The notes below the pieces were generated by a model. That model was not told the origin of the DNA, searched no databases, and saw only the letters and a list, made by a program, of their open reading frames with translations. A stretch of 64,000 nt of DNA from Hyphomicrobiales bacterium (lineage in GTDB: Bacteria; Pseudomonadota; Alphaproteobacteria; Rhizobiales; Devosiaceae): contig JAIYDI010000051.1 of the NCBI GenBank assembly GCA_027487555.1, forward strand, positions 1 through 64,000, given 5' to 3'. Both the position numbers and the translations under genes were made by a program. Below, in pieces: positions 28,636 to 39,000 of the stretch. Positions within the stretch are counted from its first letter, which is position 1, and each line of letters opens with the position of its first letter.

Positions 28636-29595
28636 CTACCCTCGCGCCGGCGTCACCAGCCTCTCGAGCCGCTCACGCACCTTTTTCTGCAGTGTATCGC
28701 GCAAGGTGCGATAGGCGCTCAGCACCGCCTCGCGATTGCCCTCGGTTTCGGTGGGGTCCGCCATCGGCCATTGCTCGATGGCCCCTGCCTCGATGCCGCG
28801 CCGGGACACCTCATCCGGCGCATCGGTCGAGAGCGTGATCACCAGGTCGAAATGCGTCGCCACCAGTTCGTCCATCGTGTGGGGGGTGTGCACCGACATA
28901 TCGATGCCGATCTCCTCCATCACCTCCTCGACGAAGCCGTCCGCCTTGCCTGACCGTACCCCCGCCGAGCGCACGATCAGGCGGCCCGGAAACATCTTGC
29001 GCGCGAGCGCCGCCGCGATCGGCGAGCGTACCGAGTTCATCGAGCAAACGAACAGCACCGAGGGCAGATCCGAGCCGCGCTCGTCGATGCGGCTCGCGAA
29101 CGGCTGCACGGCGCAGATCAGCGTGAACAGCCGCCGCGCCGTGTTCAAATCCATGATCAGCTTGTTGTCGAGCCGCGTCCTGAGCAGTTCCGCCGCCTCG
29201 TTGTGCAGGCCGCGCCGCGCCATGTCGATGGTCTCGATCTGGCGTGTCGACGCCGTCTTGATCGCGTCGAAATAGCTGTCGCGAATACGGAAATAGTCGC
29301 GGATCAGGCCACGAAACGGCGTCAGCGACAGATAATGCGCCGCGATCGGCTCATAGGTCTCCGGGTGGCGGACATCGAGCAGGATGTAGTTGCCGATGAT
29401 CGATATATGCAGCGCCCAGGGCCCAGCCGTCGCCACCCGCGCCGGGCGGAACTGATTGTCCACGACGAGATCGTAAATCGCGACCCGCCATTCATGCACC
29501 TCGTCGGGGTCGATAGAGGTGATGGTATTGGGGTCAAGCGTGACGGCGACGATGTGATCGAGCTTCTGATCCAGCAGTCGCGCGTCCTTGAGCAT
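28636..29595 (-). CDS. UPF0262 domain fused to low-molecular-weight phosphatase
   Basis: This 319-residue two-domain protein begins directly after hisD. Residues 1-165 are UPF0262, a conserved alphaproteobacterial domain of unknown role (VNDNQF-like VDNQFRPARVATAGPWALHI and FRGLIRDYFRIRDSYF). Residues 175-315 are a low-molecular-weight protein tyrosine phosphatase/arsenate reductase domain. It has the CX5R loop VLFVCSMNSVRSPIAAAL (nucleophile Cys in CSMNSVRS) and the general-acid Asp in WPMADPTE. In most relatives I recall, these are separate neighbouring genes after hisD; here they form one open frame without a stop. The active-site residues are intact, so phosphatase activity is likely. The substrate is unknown. 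Confidence 0.85.
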   Translation of the reverse strand: MLKDARLLDQKLDHIVAVTLDPNTITSIDPDEVHEWRVAIYDLVVDNQFRPARVATAGPWALHISIIGNYILLDVRHPETYEPIAAHYLSLTPFRGLIRDYFRIRDSYFDAIKTASTRQIETIDMARRGLHNEAAELLRTRLDNKLIMDLNTARRLFTLICAVQPFASRIDERGSDLPSVLFVCSMNSVRSPIAAALARKMFPGRLIVRSAGVRSGKADGFVEEVMEEIGIDMSVHTPHTMDELVATHFDLVITLSTDAPDEVSRRGIEAGAIEQWPMADPTETEGNREAVLSAYRTLRDTLQKKVRERLERLVTPARG

Positions 29596-30888
29596 CTACA
29601 TGTTCAGCCTGATCGACACCGAGCGTCCATGCGCGTCGAGCCCCTCGGTCGCCGCCAGCGTAACGGCAGCCGGCGCGAGGGCGGCGAGCGTGGTTGCGGT
29701 ACAGCCTAGCACCGACATGCGCTTCATGAAATCGAGCACGCCCAACCCGGACGCATAGCGGGCAGACCGCGCCGTGGGGAGTACGTGGTTCGATCCTCCG
29801 ACATAATCGCCGATCGCCTCTGGCGTGTGGTGCCCCAGAAAGACTGCGCCAGCATTCCGGATCTTCGGCAGCAGCGCCTGTGGCTCGTCAAGCATCAGTT
29901 CCACATGCTCCGACGCGATGCGGTTGGCGAGCGCCGCAGCTTCGTCGAGCGACGATACCGTGATCACCGCGCCGAACTCGAGCCAGCCGGCGCGCGTGAT
30001 TTCGGCGCGCGGCAACAGCGCGATCTGTCGGTCGACTTCCTTTTCCACAGCATCGGCGAGGGCCGCGTCTGTCGTCATGAGGATCGACTGCGCCCCGCCG
30101 CCATGTTCCGCCTGCGCCAAGAGGTCGGCCGCCACCCAGGACGGATTCGCCGAACTGTCGGCGATCACCAGCACTTCCGATGGCCCGGCGATCATGTCGA
30201 TTCCGACTGTGCCGAACACCTGCCGCTTGGCTGCCGCCACATAGGCATTGCCCGGCCCGACAATCTTCGACACCGGAGCGATCGTCGCCGTGCCATAGGC
30301 CAGCGCTGCCACCGCCTGCGCTCCACCGACGCGGTAGATTTCCGTCACCCCCGCGAGCTTCGCGGCAGCCAGCACAGCATCATTCACCTCGCCGCGCGGC
30401 GTCGGCACCACCATGGCGATCCGGCTTGCGCCGGCCACCTGTGCCGGGATGGCATTCATCAATACTGAACTCGGATAGGCAGCGAGCCCACCCGGCACAT
30501 AGATGCCCACCGCCTCGACCGGCGTCCACAGCGTGCCCAGTGTCACCCCGATCTCGTCCTGGTAGACATGGTCAGCCGGCTTTTGCTTGTCGTGATGGGC
30601 ACGGATACGGTCATGCGCAACCTTGAGCGCATTGCGCACGTCTGGCGAAATCCGGGCTTCGGCCGCTGCGATTTCATCTGCCGTGAACCTGAGCGTTGCT
30701 GCGGTCAGCGTCAGCTTGTCGAAGCGCTCGGTATAGTCGAGCACTGCCCCATCGCCGCGCGCCTTCACATCGGCCAGAATCGACGCGACGGCAGCGCCGA
30801 CTTCCTCGCTCACTTCGCGCTTTGAATCGAGCAGGGTCTGGAAGGCGTCGGCAAAGCCGGCGTCGAGGCTGTCGAGACGCACCGGCAT
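29596..30888 (-). CDS. hisD: Histidinol dehydrogenase
   Basis: This 430-residue zinc enzyme catalyses the last two steps of histidine synthesis, L-histidinol to L-histidine with two NAD+. Motifs seen: VEAVGIYVPGGLAAYPSSVL, SKIVGPGNAYVAAAKRQVFG, IDMIAGPSEVLVIAD, and LLAQAEHGGGAQSIL with metal and catalytic residues. GLDAHGRSVSIRL closes the protein, as expected. The length is normal. ATG 30888 overlaps the stop of the DUF2948 gene (TGATG), so it is translationally coupled. The UPF0262-phosphatase gene follows immediately. Confidence 0.97.
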   Translation of the reverse strand: MPVRLDSLDAGFADAFQTLLDSKREVSEEVGAAVASILADVKARGDGAVLDYTERFDKLTLTAATLRFTADEIAAAEARISPDVRNALKVAHDRIRAHHDKQKPADHVYQDEIGVTLGTLWTPVEAVGIYVPGGLAAYPSSVLMNAIPAQVAGASRIAMVVPTPRGEVNDAVLAAAKLAGVTEIYRVGGAQAVAALAYGTATIAPVSKIVGPGNAYVAAAKRQVFGTVGIDMIAGPSEVLVIADSSANPSWVAADLLAQAEHGGGAQSILMTTDAALADAVEKEVDRQIALLPRAEITRAGWLEFGAVITVSSLDEAAALANRIASEHVELMLDEPQALLPKIRNAGAVFLGHHTPEAIGDYVGGSNHVLPTARSARYASGLGVLDFMKRMSVLGCTATTLAALAPAAVTLAATEGLDAHGRSVSIRLNM

Positions 30889-31322
30889 CAGGCAGCGTGC
30901 TCGGGCTTGGTCTTTGCCGCCCAGGCCGCGCCGAGATCTGCCATGCGCGCCTCGAGGCATTCGACTTCGAGCCGCACCGTCGCCCCACCCGCAAAGGTCA
31001 GGTCGACATGCCCCGCTGGCGCATCCGTCTCGGTGAACCGGATGGCGAGGAGGTTCAGCACCCCCTCTTGCGCATTTGTGTCGAATCCGGCGGCCTTCAC
31101 CGTCTGGACGCGGTCGAAATGCAGGGCTGCGCGCTTCCGCGTGCCGGTCTTCGTGGCCTTGCCGCCCTCGACCTCCCAGGCATAGCGGTTCATCAGCAGC
31201 GCGAAGCGACTATCTGCCTTGGCGAAGCCCATATCGCCTACCCGGACCACCGCGTCCTGCGTGGTGGCGGAGATCACATCGAGGTCTTCGGCATCGAGCG
31301 CCAGGAGTTTGAGATCGGTCAT
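30888..31322 (-). CDS. DUF2948 family protein
   Basis: This 144-residue cytoplasmic protein belongs to a family found next to hisD in Rhizobiales. The start MTDLKLLALDAEDLDVISA and the segment RFALLMNRYAWE are typical. A longer frame to 31391 lacks a better start. Its stop overlaps the hisD start by one base, implying coupled translation. No function is known and no catalytic motif is visible. Confidence 0.85.
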   Translation of the reverse strand: MTDLKLLALDAEDLDVISATTQDAVVRVGDMGFAKADSRFALLMNRYAWEVEGGKATKTGTRKRAALHFDRVQTVKAAGFDTNAQEGVLNLLAIRFTETDAPAGHVDLTFAGGATVRLEVECLEARMADLGAAWAAKTKPEHAA

Positions 31323-31419
31323 TCTCGGTCCGGGGGAATGTTGTTCGGTGCCGCCTAGATGGGCTTCTGCGGGCTCATCTACAAGCTCCACCCCTCCGCG
31401 GCAATGCCACCCGCGACGC

Positions 31420-32706
31420 TCAGCCCGTGACGCGCTCGATCTCGGCGCCGACGGCGCTCAGCTTGTCCTCGAGCCGCTCGAAGCCACGGTCGAGGTGATA
31501 GATTCGGTTGACCATCGTCTCCCCCTTGGCGGCAAGCCCGGCGATCACCAGCGACACCGAGGCGCGGAGGTCCGTCGCCATGACCTGCGCGCCCTTCAGC
31601 TGCCCGACGCCGGTCACTGTCGCCACCTGTCCGTCGACCTTGATGTCGGCCCCGAAGCGCGCCAGTTCCGCCACATGCATGTAGCGGTTCTCGAAAATCG
31701 TTTCGCGGATGGTCGACACGCCATTTGCGCGGGTCATCAGCGCCATGAACTGCGCCTGCAGGTCGGTCGGGAAGCCCGGAAACGGCTGCGTTTCGACATC
31801 GACGGCCTGGATACCGTTACCGTTGCGCATGATGCGGATGCCGTTCGCCTCGCTCGTCACATGCGCGCCTGATTGTCCGAGAATATCCAGCGCTGCCTGC
31901 AGATGCTCGGCACTGGCATTCTTCAGCAGCACGTCGCCACCGGCCATTGCCGCTGCCATGGCGTAGGTGCCGGTTTCGATCCGGTCGGCTACCACCGCGT
32001 GGTGTGTGCCGTGCAGTTCGTCGACACCCTCGATGGTGAGCGTGCGCGTGCCGATGCCGTCGATCTTGGCGCCCATCTTCACCAGGCAATTGGCCACGTC
32101 GGTGATCTCGGGCTCCATCGCCGCGTTCTCGATCACCGTCTGGCCCCTGGCGAGCGTTGCCGCCATCAGCAGCACGTGCGTCGCGCCCACCGTCACCTTC
32201 GGGAACACGACGCGGCCACCGCGCAAGCCGCCCTTCGGGGCGCGCGCCACCACATAACCCTCATCGATGTCGAGCTCGGCGCCAAGCTCCTTCAAACCAT
32301 AGAGGAACAGGTCCACCGGCCGGGTGCCAATGGCGCAGCCGCCTGGAAGGGATACCCGTGCTTCGTGCGCCCGCGCCAAAAGCGGCCCGATCACCCAGAA
32401 GCTGGCGCGCATCGTAGAAACCAGCTCATAGGGCGCCGTAGTATCGACGATCTCGCCCGCCTCGAGCGTCATCCGCTGGCCTTCGAGGCTGGCGGCCTTC
32501 CGGCCCTGCACGGCGATATCGACGCCATGATTGGCAAGGATTTTCTCGAGCTGCGTCACGTCCGCCAGCCGCGGCACGTTTTCCAGCACCAGCGGCTCGC
32601 GCGTCAGCAAGGAGGCGATCATCAATGGCAGCGCGGCATTCTTGGCGCCCGAGATAGGGATTTCGCCCCTGAGTTCATGGCCACCGACGAGACGAATGCG
32701 ATCCAT
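31420..32706 (-). CDS. murA: UDP-N-acetylglucosamine 1-carboxyvinyltransferase
   Basis: This 428-residue enzyme transfers enolpyruvate from PEP to UDP-GlcNAc, the first committed step of peptidoglycan synthesis, and is the fosfomycin target. The protein starts [34 protein letters not shown] with the conserved Lys-Asn. The catalytic Cys loop is [19 protein letters not shown] near 115-135, so the fosfomycin-sensitive Cys form is kept. Other motifs are [12 protein letters not shown] and the C-terminal [14 protein letters not shown]. The length is normal. It lies upstream of DUF2948-hisD on the same strand, about 100 bases away. Confidence 0.97.
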   Translation of the reverse strand: MDRIRLVGGHELRGEIPISGAKNAALPLMIASLLTREPLVLENVPRLADVTQLEKILANHGVDIAVQGRKAASLEGQRMTLEAGEIVDTTAPYELVSTMRASFWVIGPLLARAHEARVSLPGGCAIGTRPVDLFLYGLKELGAELDIDEGYVVARAPKGGLRGGRVVFPKVTVGATHVLLMAATLARGQTVIENAAMEPEITDVANCLVKMGAKIDGIGTRTLTIEGVDELHGTHHAVVADRIETGTYAMAAAMAGGDVLLKNASAEHLQAALDILGQSGAHVTSEANGIRIMRNGNGIQAVDVETQPFPGFPTDLQAQFMALMTRANGVSTIRETIFENRYMHVAELARFGADIKVDGQVATVTGVGQLKGAQVMATDLRASVSLVIAGLAAKGETMVNRIYHLDRGFERLEDKLSAVGAEIERVTG

Positions 32707-32748
32707 AGTCGATCCTGGTCTGGGGGCGCGCCGCGCCCGAGGTAAAGG

Positions 32749-32940
32749 CTAGCTATCCGAACGGGGAGCGGGCTTCAACCCGGCCGATGGATCAGGCTGG
32801 TCCGCGCTGCCGTCCGCGGCTCCGCCATCTTCGTCGCCACGGGCGCGAGCCCGTGCCTGCTCCTTGCGCCGCTTCAGGTTTTCCCTGAGCTTTGCGGCCA
32901 ATCTGTGCTCCCGGGCGATCTGCTCGTTCGACTTCGTCAT
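32749..32940 (-). CDS. Small basic conserved hypothetical protein
   Basis: The 63-residue protein starts MTKSNEQIAREHRLAAKLRENLKRRKEQARARARG, a charged helix, followed by a disordered Gly/Asp/Ala/Pro-rich tail. Similar short proteins sit before murA in rhizobial genomes as far as I recall. It ends 42 bases before the murA start on the same strand, so the two are probably co-transcribed. No function is recognised. Confidence 0.6.
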   Translation of the reverse strand: MTKSNEQIAREHRLAAKLRENLKRRKEQARARARGDEDGGAADGSADQPDPSAGLKPAPRSDS

Positions 32941-33225
32941 CTTGTCTGAAACCGATACAAAACTTCGGTTAACCGTCCCCTTACCATGTCGCTGGCGATT
33001 CCGGCTCTATCAGGCGAAGAACTGCCCAACCATTCCCCCTCTACCTTCCCGTTCCTGCCCCCCTTCCCGCTTCTCACGTCCCGCTTCCCATTCACCATCC
33101 ACCATTCCCGATTGCCCCCACACCAACCCGCGCGTCGGCCGCAAACTTCGAATTACCGCTTGCACGCGAAAACCTGCTGTGGCAGTAGACGGCCCGTTCG
33201 CGGCAGGCACCATCCGCCGCAAGAT

Positions 33226-33300
<75 letters not shown>

Positions 33301-33677
33301 TTTTTCCCAATTTATTTTGCAAAAGCTGCCTCGATGCTCACGAGCGTTGCTGTGTCGGTGTAGGGCAGGTTGTCCCTTCTCCTACGCTGCTTTGGGCACA
33401 CGGCCCGCTTGGTCGGCCTGCGCCAGCTCCAACTGAAGTGCCACCGCAGCAGATCGCTTGCACGAGCGGGCCCCGAGCCGCGCCCACCCCAAGCGCCAAC
33501 GCTGTTGCTGTAGCGCAACAAAAGCTGTGACACAGGCTCCGCCGAGGGAGCCGCCCCTGTGCAGAACGGTGAATCGGCTTGAAGAGCCTCGGCATCTGCC
33601 ATCCAGTTTATTTTGATGTTCTAGTGATTCGGTGTGCTTGCTGCCGTATCGAGGATGTCGCCTGGGGGTATGCATTC
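33301..33677. other. Spacer after tRNA-Thr, no supported gene
   Basis: About 375 bases lie between the tRNA and the glycosyltransferase. ORFs of about 96 codons exist on the minus strand but have low-complexity Trp/Arg/Ser-rich translations and no ribosome site. Downstream of tRNA genes is a common integration site, but I see no integrase or repeated tRNA end here. Confidence 0.4.
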
Positions 33678-35942
33678 TTGTCTAGATCGGTTCCAGCCGC
33701 GCTGGGGCTTGCGCGTTTTCGCGAGTCCATTTTTGTGGCTGCGTCTCTTGCAGGGACGCTGGCCGCATTGGCTTTGCTGGTGGCTTATGTCGGCTGGAAT
33801 GCGTCGGTGTCGCCGGTGAGCCGTGCGGTCTATCTCGCCACGGCGCTTGGGCTGTTCTATTGTGCGATCGCCTATCAGTTGAGCCGTTTCGGTGCGGCGC
33901 GGCGGCGGCCGTTCGCGGAAGCGGCGGAAACGGAACTGCCCGCCACCCTCAGTTCCGATGTTCCTGGTGTGACCGTGCTCATTCCCTCGTATCGGGAAGA
34001 GCAGCGCGTCCTGCGCATGACCATTCTATCGGCTGCGCTTGCGTCCTATGGCAACCGCCGCATCGTCGTGCTTGTCGACGATCCGCCGCATTCCGACAGT
34101 GTCGGAGCGAGCCGCGCCGTGATCGATGATGTGCGTGATATGCTTGCCCAGCCCGCCAAGCAGCTTGCATCCGAGCAGTCGGCTTTCGAAGCCCGTCTTG
34201 CGGCGGGGCAGTTCGATGCACGGGTCGAGCGCCAGCGCCTGAAGCAGCTCTACCTCTCGCTGGCGACCTGGCTTGGCCAGCTCTCCCGTTATCTCGCGCA
34301 CGAGATCACCGCAGAATTCGCGCATGTCGACCGCTTCTTCATTGATCGCGTCGTGGATGCACTGGCGGCGCGCTACCGCCGCCGAGCGGCCGATATCGCC
34401 CGGCCTGACCTGACCCCCGAGGCAGCCGCCGCGCTTTATGCCGAACTGAGCCTCGCCATCTGCGCCGACATCGCCGGCTTCGAGCGCAAGCGTTTCGCAA
34501 ATTTCTCGCATGCGCCCAACAAGGCGATGAACCTCAACTCCTATATCGGCCTCATTGGCGGGCACTTCGTCGAAAAGGTGCGGAACGGCCGGCTTGTGCT
34601 CGCGCCAGTGGCGGCGGGCGAGACGCCGACGCTCAGCGTTCCCACCACGCCCTATGTGCTTACCCTCGACGCCGACAGCGTCATCCTGCCCGACTATATC
34701 TCCACCCTGGCGCGCGAAGCGGAGGCGGACCCGACAATCGGCGTGGTACAGACCCCCTACCACACCTTCCCCGACAGCCCCCATCCGGTCGAACGCGTCG
34801 CCGGCGCCACTACCGATATCCAGTACCTTGTGCACCAGGGGTCGAGCTATTATGGCGCCGCCTTTTGGGTGGGCGCCAATGCCCTTTTGCGCCTTGATGC
34901 GCTGGCCGATATCCGCCGCAGCGGTTTCGACGGCGACAAGCCGGTCGATATCTTCATCCAGGATGCGACCGTCATCGAGGATACTGGCTCGACCGTCGAT
35001 TTGCTGCAGCACGGCTGGCGAGTGCACAATCACTTTGCCCCCCTCGCCTATAGCGCCACCCCTGCCGATTTCGGTTCGCTCGCCATTCAGCGCCAGCGGT
35101 GGAGCAATGGCGGCCTGCTGATCCTGCCGGCGCTGCTGCGCGATTTCTTCGCCAACCGCGGCAGGTTCCGCCGCCTGCCCGAACTCTTCGTGCGCAGCCA
35201 CTACCTGCTGTCGCCGCTCATCGGCAATGCCGCCATCCTTGTGCTGATGCTGATGTCGGTAACGGATGCGCGCCACATGGTGTGGACGCCGCTTGCCATG
35301 GTGCCGTATTTCTGGCTCTACGCCGAGGATCTGCGCGCGCGCGGCTATCGCCGCCGCGATGTCTTCGGGGTAAGCGCGCTCAACCTGCTGCTCTTGCCGG
35401 TCGGGCTTGCCGGAGTATGCGCCTCGGTCATCCAGGCGATCACCGGCAGAAAAAGTGCATTCTGGCGCACGCCCAAGATTGCGGGACGGACAACGGTCGC
35501 GCCCGTGTTCCTCGTTTTCAACCTGCTGCTCATGGCCACGATGGCGCGCTACGCCATCGAGGGCGCACTCTCCGGGGACTGGCTCGGCATCCTGCTGCCG
35601 GCGACCAATCTGGCGCTCTACGGCTATGGCATGCACCGGTTCATCGGCTGGCGGAACTGCGCCGCCGATCTCGTACTGGGCGTGGCTGTGCTGCTTCGCC
35701 GCCTGCTGTCGCTGTTGCTGGCGGCCTTGCGCACCGCTCTGCGTCCGCTGCCGCGCATAGCTGCCGTCGCTATTGCCCTGCTTGTCGGGATGACACCAGT
35801 CAACAATGGCACCGCGAGTTCGACTAAAGCGGCCGCGCAGGTGCTCACACCGGCGGATCTCGGCCTGCCCGAACCAGCCTTCACGCCCACGGTGTCGCCC
35901 GACTACAGGGGCGCCCTGGAATCGGGGGGCGGATCCGGATGA
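33678..35942 (+). CDS. Membrane glycosyltransferase, GT2 (cellulose-synthase-like)
   Basis: This processive-type family 2 glycosyltransferase has about 754 residues and polymerises or transfers a sugar from a nucleotide-sugar at the inner membrane. N-terminal membrane segments are SIFVAASLAGTLAALALLVA and a second near 60-80. The GT-A domain has GVTVLIPSYREEQRV, the metal-binding DxD in YVLTLDADSVILPDY, DATVIEDTGSTVDL, and the product-site motif QRQRW. C-terminal membrane helices follow. A 140-residue insert lies between the first Asp region and DxD. The frame is open to 33579. TTG 33678 is chosen because GGGGG sits 9 bases upstream, but GTG 33736 is also possible. The autotransporter gene starts 81 bases after its stop. 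The product sugar is unknown. Confidence 0.82.
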   Translation: MSRSVPAALGLARFRESIFVAASLAGTLAALALLVAYVGWNASVSPVSRAVYLATALGLFYCAIAYQLSRFGAARRRPFAEAAETELPATLSSDVPGVTVLIPSYREEQRVLRMTILSAALASYGNRRIVVLVDDPPHSDSVGASRAVIDDVRDMLAQPAKQLASEQSAFEARLAAGQFDARVERQRLKQLYLSLATWLGQLSRYLAHEITAEFAHVDRFFIDRVVDALAARYRRRAADIARPDLTPEAAAALYAELSLAICADIAGFERKRFANFSHAPNKAMNLNSYIGLIGGHFVEKVRNGRLVLAPVAAGETPTLSVPTTPYVLTLDADSVILPDYISTLAREAEADPTIGVVQTPYHTFPDSPHPVERVAGATTDIQYLVHQGSSYYGAAFWVGANALLRLDALADIRRSGFDGDKPVDIFIQDATVIEDTGSTVDLLQHGWRVHNHFAPLAYSATPADFGSLAIQRQRWSNGGLLILPALLRDFFANRGRFRRLPELFVRSHYLLSPLIGNAAILVLMLMSVTDARHMVWTPLAMVPYFWLYAEDLRARGYRRRDVFGVSALNLLLLPVGLAGVCASVIQAITGRKSAFWRTPKIAGRTTVAPVFLVFNLLLMATMARYAIEGALSGDWLGILLPATNLALYGYGMHRFIGWRNCAADLVLGVAVLLRRLLSLLLAALRTALRPLPRIAAVAIALLVGMTPVNNGTASSTKAAAQVLTPADLGLPEPAFTPTVSPDYRGALESGGGSG

Positions 35943-36023
35943 CACGCATAAGTGACGACCGACGTCGACAGGCACAGCCGCTGGCCGGCCACCACACCAA
36001 CCAATTCATCGCTTCGGGGGAAT

Positions 36024-39000
36024 ATGATGGTAACGAGTAATTCAGCAGGGTCTGTCGCCGGTTCGCCCGCCCGCGTCGCATCGGGACGCCGGGGCCTCAG
36101 GGGCGCACGGGAGCGGGCAGCACTCTATGGGACGGTCGCGCTCGCCGCCCTTGGGCTTGCCTCCCCTACCCTCGCCGTCGATACGTCGACGTTTTTCCAG
36201 TTCTCCACACTGGGCGATTTCAACGGCTATACCTATGACGACGGAGACGTTCACGTCACTGGGATCGGCTCATATGGCTTCTATCTCGAAGGCACGGGCA
36301 GCGACTCCGACATCGATATCGGCATCGATGCCAACGTCCAGTCGGATGACGAATCTGCGGTATTCGGCGTTACCACTGGTGATTTCACGCTGACCACGAC
36401 TGGCGATTTCTCGTCCACGAAGGCGGCGATCGACCTGGAAGCTGGAGGCGTCATATCGGTCGACCACACCGGCGACCTCACCTCCTGGGAAGAAGAAGGC
36501 ATTTCCGCCTCCGCGGCGGGCAATGTCAGCGCCACTTTCGAGGGCAGCATTGATGCCTTAGGCGATGGCATCTACGTCAACAGCTATGGCGACGGCGCCA
36601 CAGTCGACGTCGATGCGACCGGCTACATCTTCTCGCGCAGCGAGGATGGCATTCACGCCAACGGCAACGGGGACGTCACTGTCTCCTTTACGGGCACTTC
36701 GGTCGGTACCGATATCGATGCCCTGTCGGACGCCATCTCGGCCAACTCTTACGGCGCTGGCGACGATGTGAAAGTGACCGTCTCCGGCGACCTCGTGGCC
36801 CGTCAGGGTCTAGGCGTCTACGCCAATGGCGCTGGAGATGTCACTGTCGACATGACCACTGCCGCAACCGTGAATTCCACCGGTGACGGCGTCCATGCCA
36901 ATTCCTACGGCGGCGACGTCAATATCACCGCGGCCGATCTCACGGTGGACTCTGACCAGGGCGACGGTGTCTACGCAAATGCATCGGGCAGCGTCGAGAT
37001 CTCGTTGACAGATGGCGCCTCGATTACCTCGCAGTCCGGCTCGGGCAACGCGGCGGTCTATGCCAATTCCATCGGCAGCTATGTCGACGTTACCCTCCAG
37101 GGTGCCTTCATTGCCAAGCAGGGGAACGGTGTCTACGGCCACGCCTCGGGCCTTGTCTCCCTCGACATCCTCAGCGGCTCAACGGTAACGGCCAAGGGCG
37201 ACGCCATCGAGCTGAACAGCTATGGCCTCAATGGCAGTATCGACGCGGATATCGCCTCGAACATCACTTCAAACGATGGCCAGGGTATCGACGCCCTGGC
37301 GTCTGGCACGGTTGTCATCGACTATGCCGGCACCCTGCAGGCAAAGACCAATGGCATCTCCGCCAAGGCCTATGGCAACATGAAGGATGTCACGGTCACG
37401 GTTTCTGCCGGGTCCATCAAGGCAGATACAGGTATCGGCATCAACGCCGAGGCCCAGGTCGGCAACGTCACCGTCGTCAACGCGGCAAGCATCCAGTCGC
37501 GGGGCGACGGCATCTACGCCAAGGGCTCGACCGCCGGCTTCGATGCCAATACGAATTTCATCTACGAAGAGAGTGAATGGGCGGGCGACGTCAGCGTTAC
37601 CAATTCGGGCGCCATCAATTCCGACAATGGCTACGGCATCAACGCTGTGTCCAATTTCCACAACACCTTTGTGGACAACACCGGCAACATCACATCCTAC
37701 TATGATGGTATCAGTGCGGTCAGCCTCGGCGACTATTCCGACGCCTCGGTTACCGTGAACAACAATGCCAGCCTCCAGTCGGATGCGGGTACCGGCATCA
37801 CGGCCGACTCCAGGTTCAAGACGGCCACCGTTGACAGCACCGGCACAATCATTGCCAAGACGACAGGTATTTTTGCCCGGTCTCAGGGCTCGGCGAGTTC
37901 CAATACCTCGGTAACGAACAACGGCAACATCACCGCCTATGACCAGAAGGGTATCCACGCGGAGTCGGTTTCGGGCTATGTGACAGTCGAAAACACCGGC
38001 AACATCACGGCGAACACCGACGGCATCTATGCGCTGGGCTATGGCGACGCGGTGGGCTCGACCGTCGATGTGACGCAGACCGGCAACATCGTCTCTTACG
38101 ATTCCTACGGCATCTTTGCGCGGGCCACCCGCAACGGTGTCGGCGTCACCGCTTCGGGCAATATCACCTCTCAGAAGGCCGGCATCTACGCCCGCGCCGA
38201 AGGTGCAAACGGCACCTCGACCGTCGAGGTCGACTATCAGTCCGGGCTGATCCTGAGCTACCAGGACCACGGCATTGATGCGAGTTCCACAGTCAGCAGT
38301 GTCACCGTTACCAGCCACGGCAATATCCACAGCCAAGGCAGCGGGAAGGACGGCATACACGTTGTCTCGAACACCACCGCTCCGAGTTCACGAGCAACCA
38401 TCAACCAGTACGGTACCGTTACCAGCGAATCCGGCTACGGCATTTACGGCTTCGCCACCGAAGGCGGGGTAACGGTCCATAACGAAGGCGCCATCAACGG
38501 CAAGACCGGCGGCATCTATGCCTCGGCAACCGGCGACGTCGATGATGCAACTGTCGTCATCTACAACGGCGGCGATGTCTTTACGTGGGACAATGCGGCA
38601 ATCTATGGCGAATCCGACAGCGAAACTGTCACCATCAACCACGATGACGGTTCGGTCACCGGCGGTGCCTACGGCATCCACGCGCTGGCGCGCACGACAA
38701 CTGCAAGCGTAACCGTCGGCGAAGACGCCGAGGTGAAGGACAACAACGTCGCAGCCATCCTGCTTCACGCGGTTGGAGGCTCCACACTCACCAACTACGG
38801 CACCATCACTGGCGGCCCGGGCCTTGCCCTGCAGACCACGGGCTACAACGGCACCACCGTGTACAACTATGGCACGATTAGTGGTGCCATAGAGTTCAAC
38901 AGTGGCACGCCGGATTTCATTAACGAAGTCGGCGGCGTCTACAACATCACCAGCCTCACCAGCTTCAGCGATGGTGTGTTCCACAACCGCGGGACCCTGT

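Noticed and set aside
33312..33602. Minus-strand ORF after tRNA-Thr, considered as a gene or integrase remnant
   Set aside because: No integrase motif, no repeat of the tRNA 3' end and no ribosome site were found.
37269..38360. 363-codon antisense ORF inside the autotransporter
   Set aside because: It is antisense to the beta-helical repeats and its composition follows the repeats, with no independent motif.
36240..38900. Repeats in the autotransporter gene considered as a CRISPR array
   Set aside because: The repeats are degenerate, in frame, and encode beta-helix rungs. There are no constant direct repeats with unique spacers.
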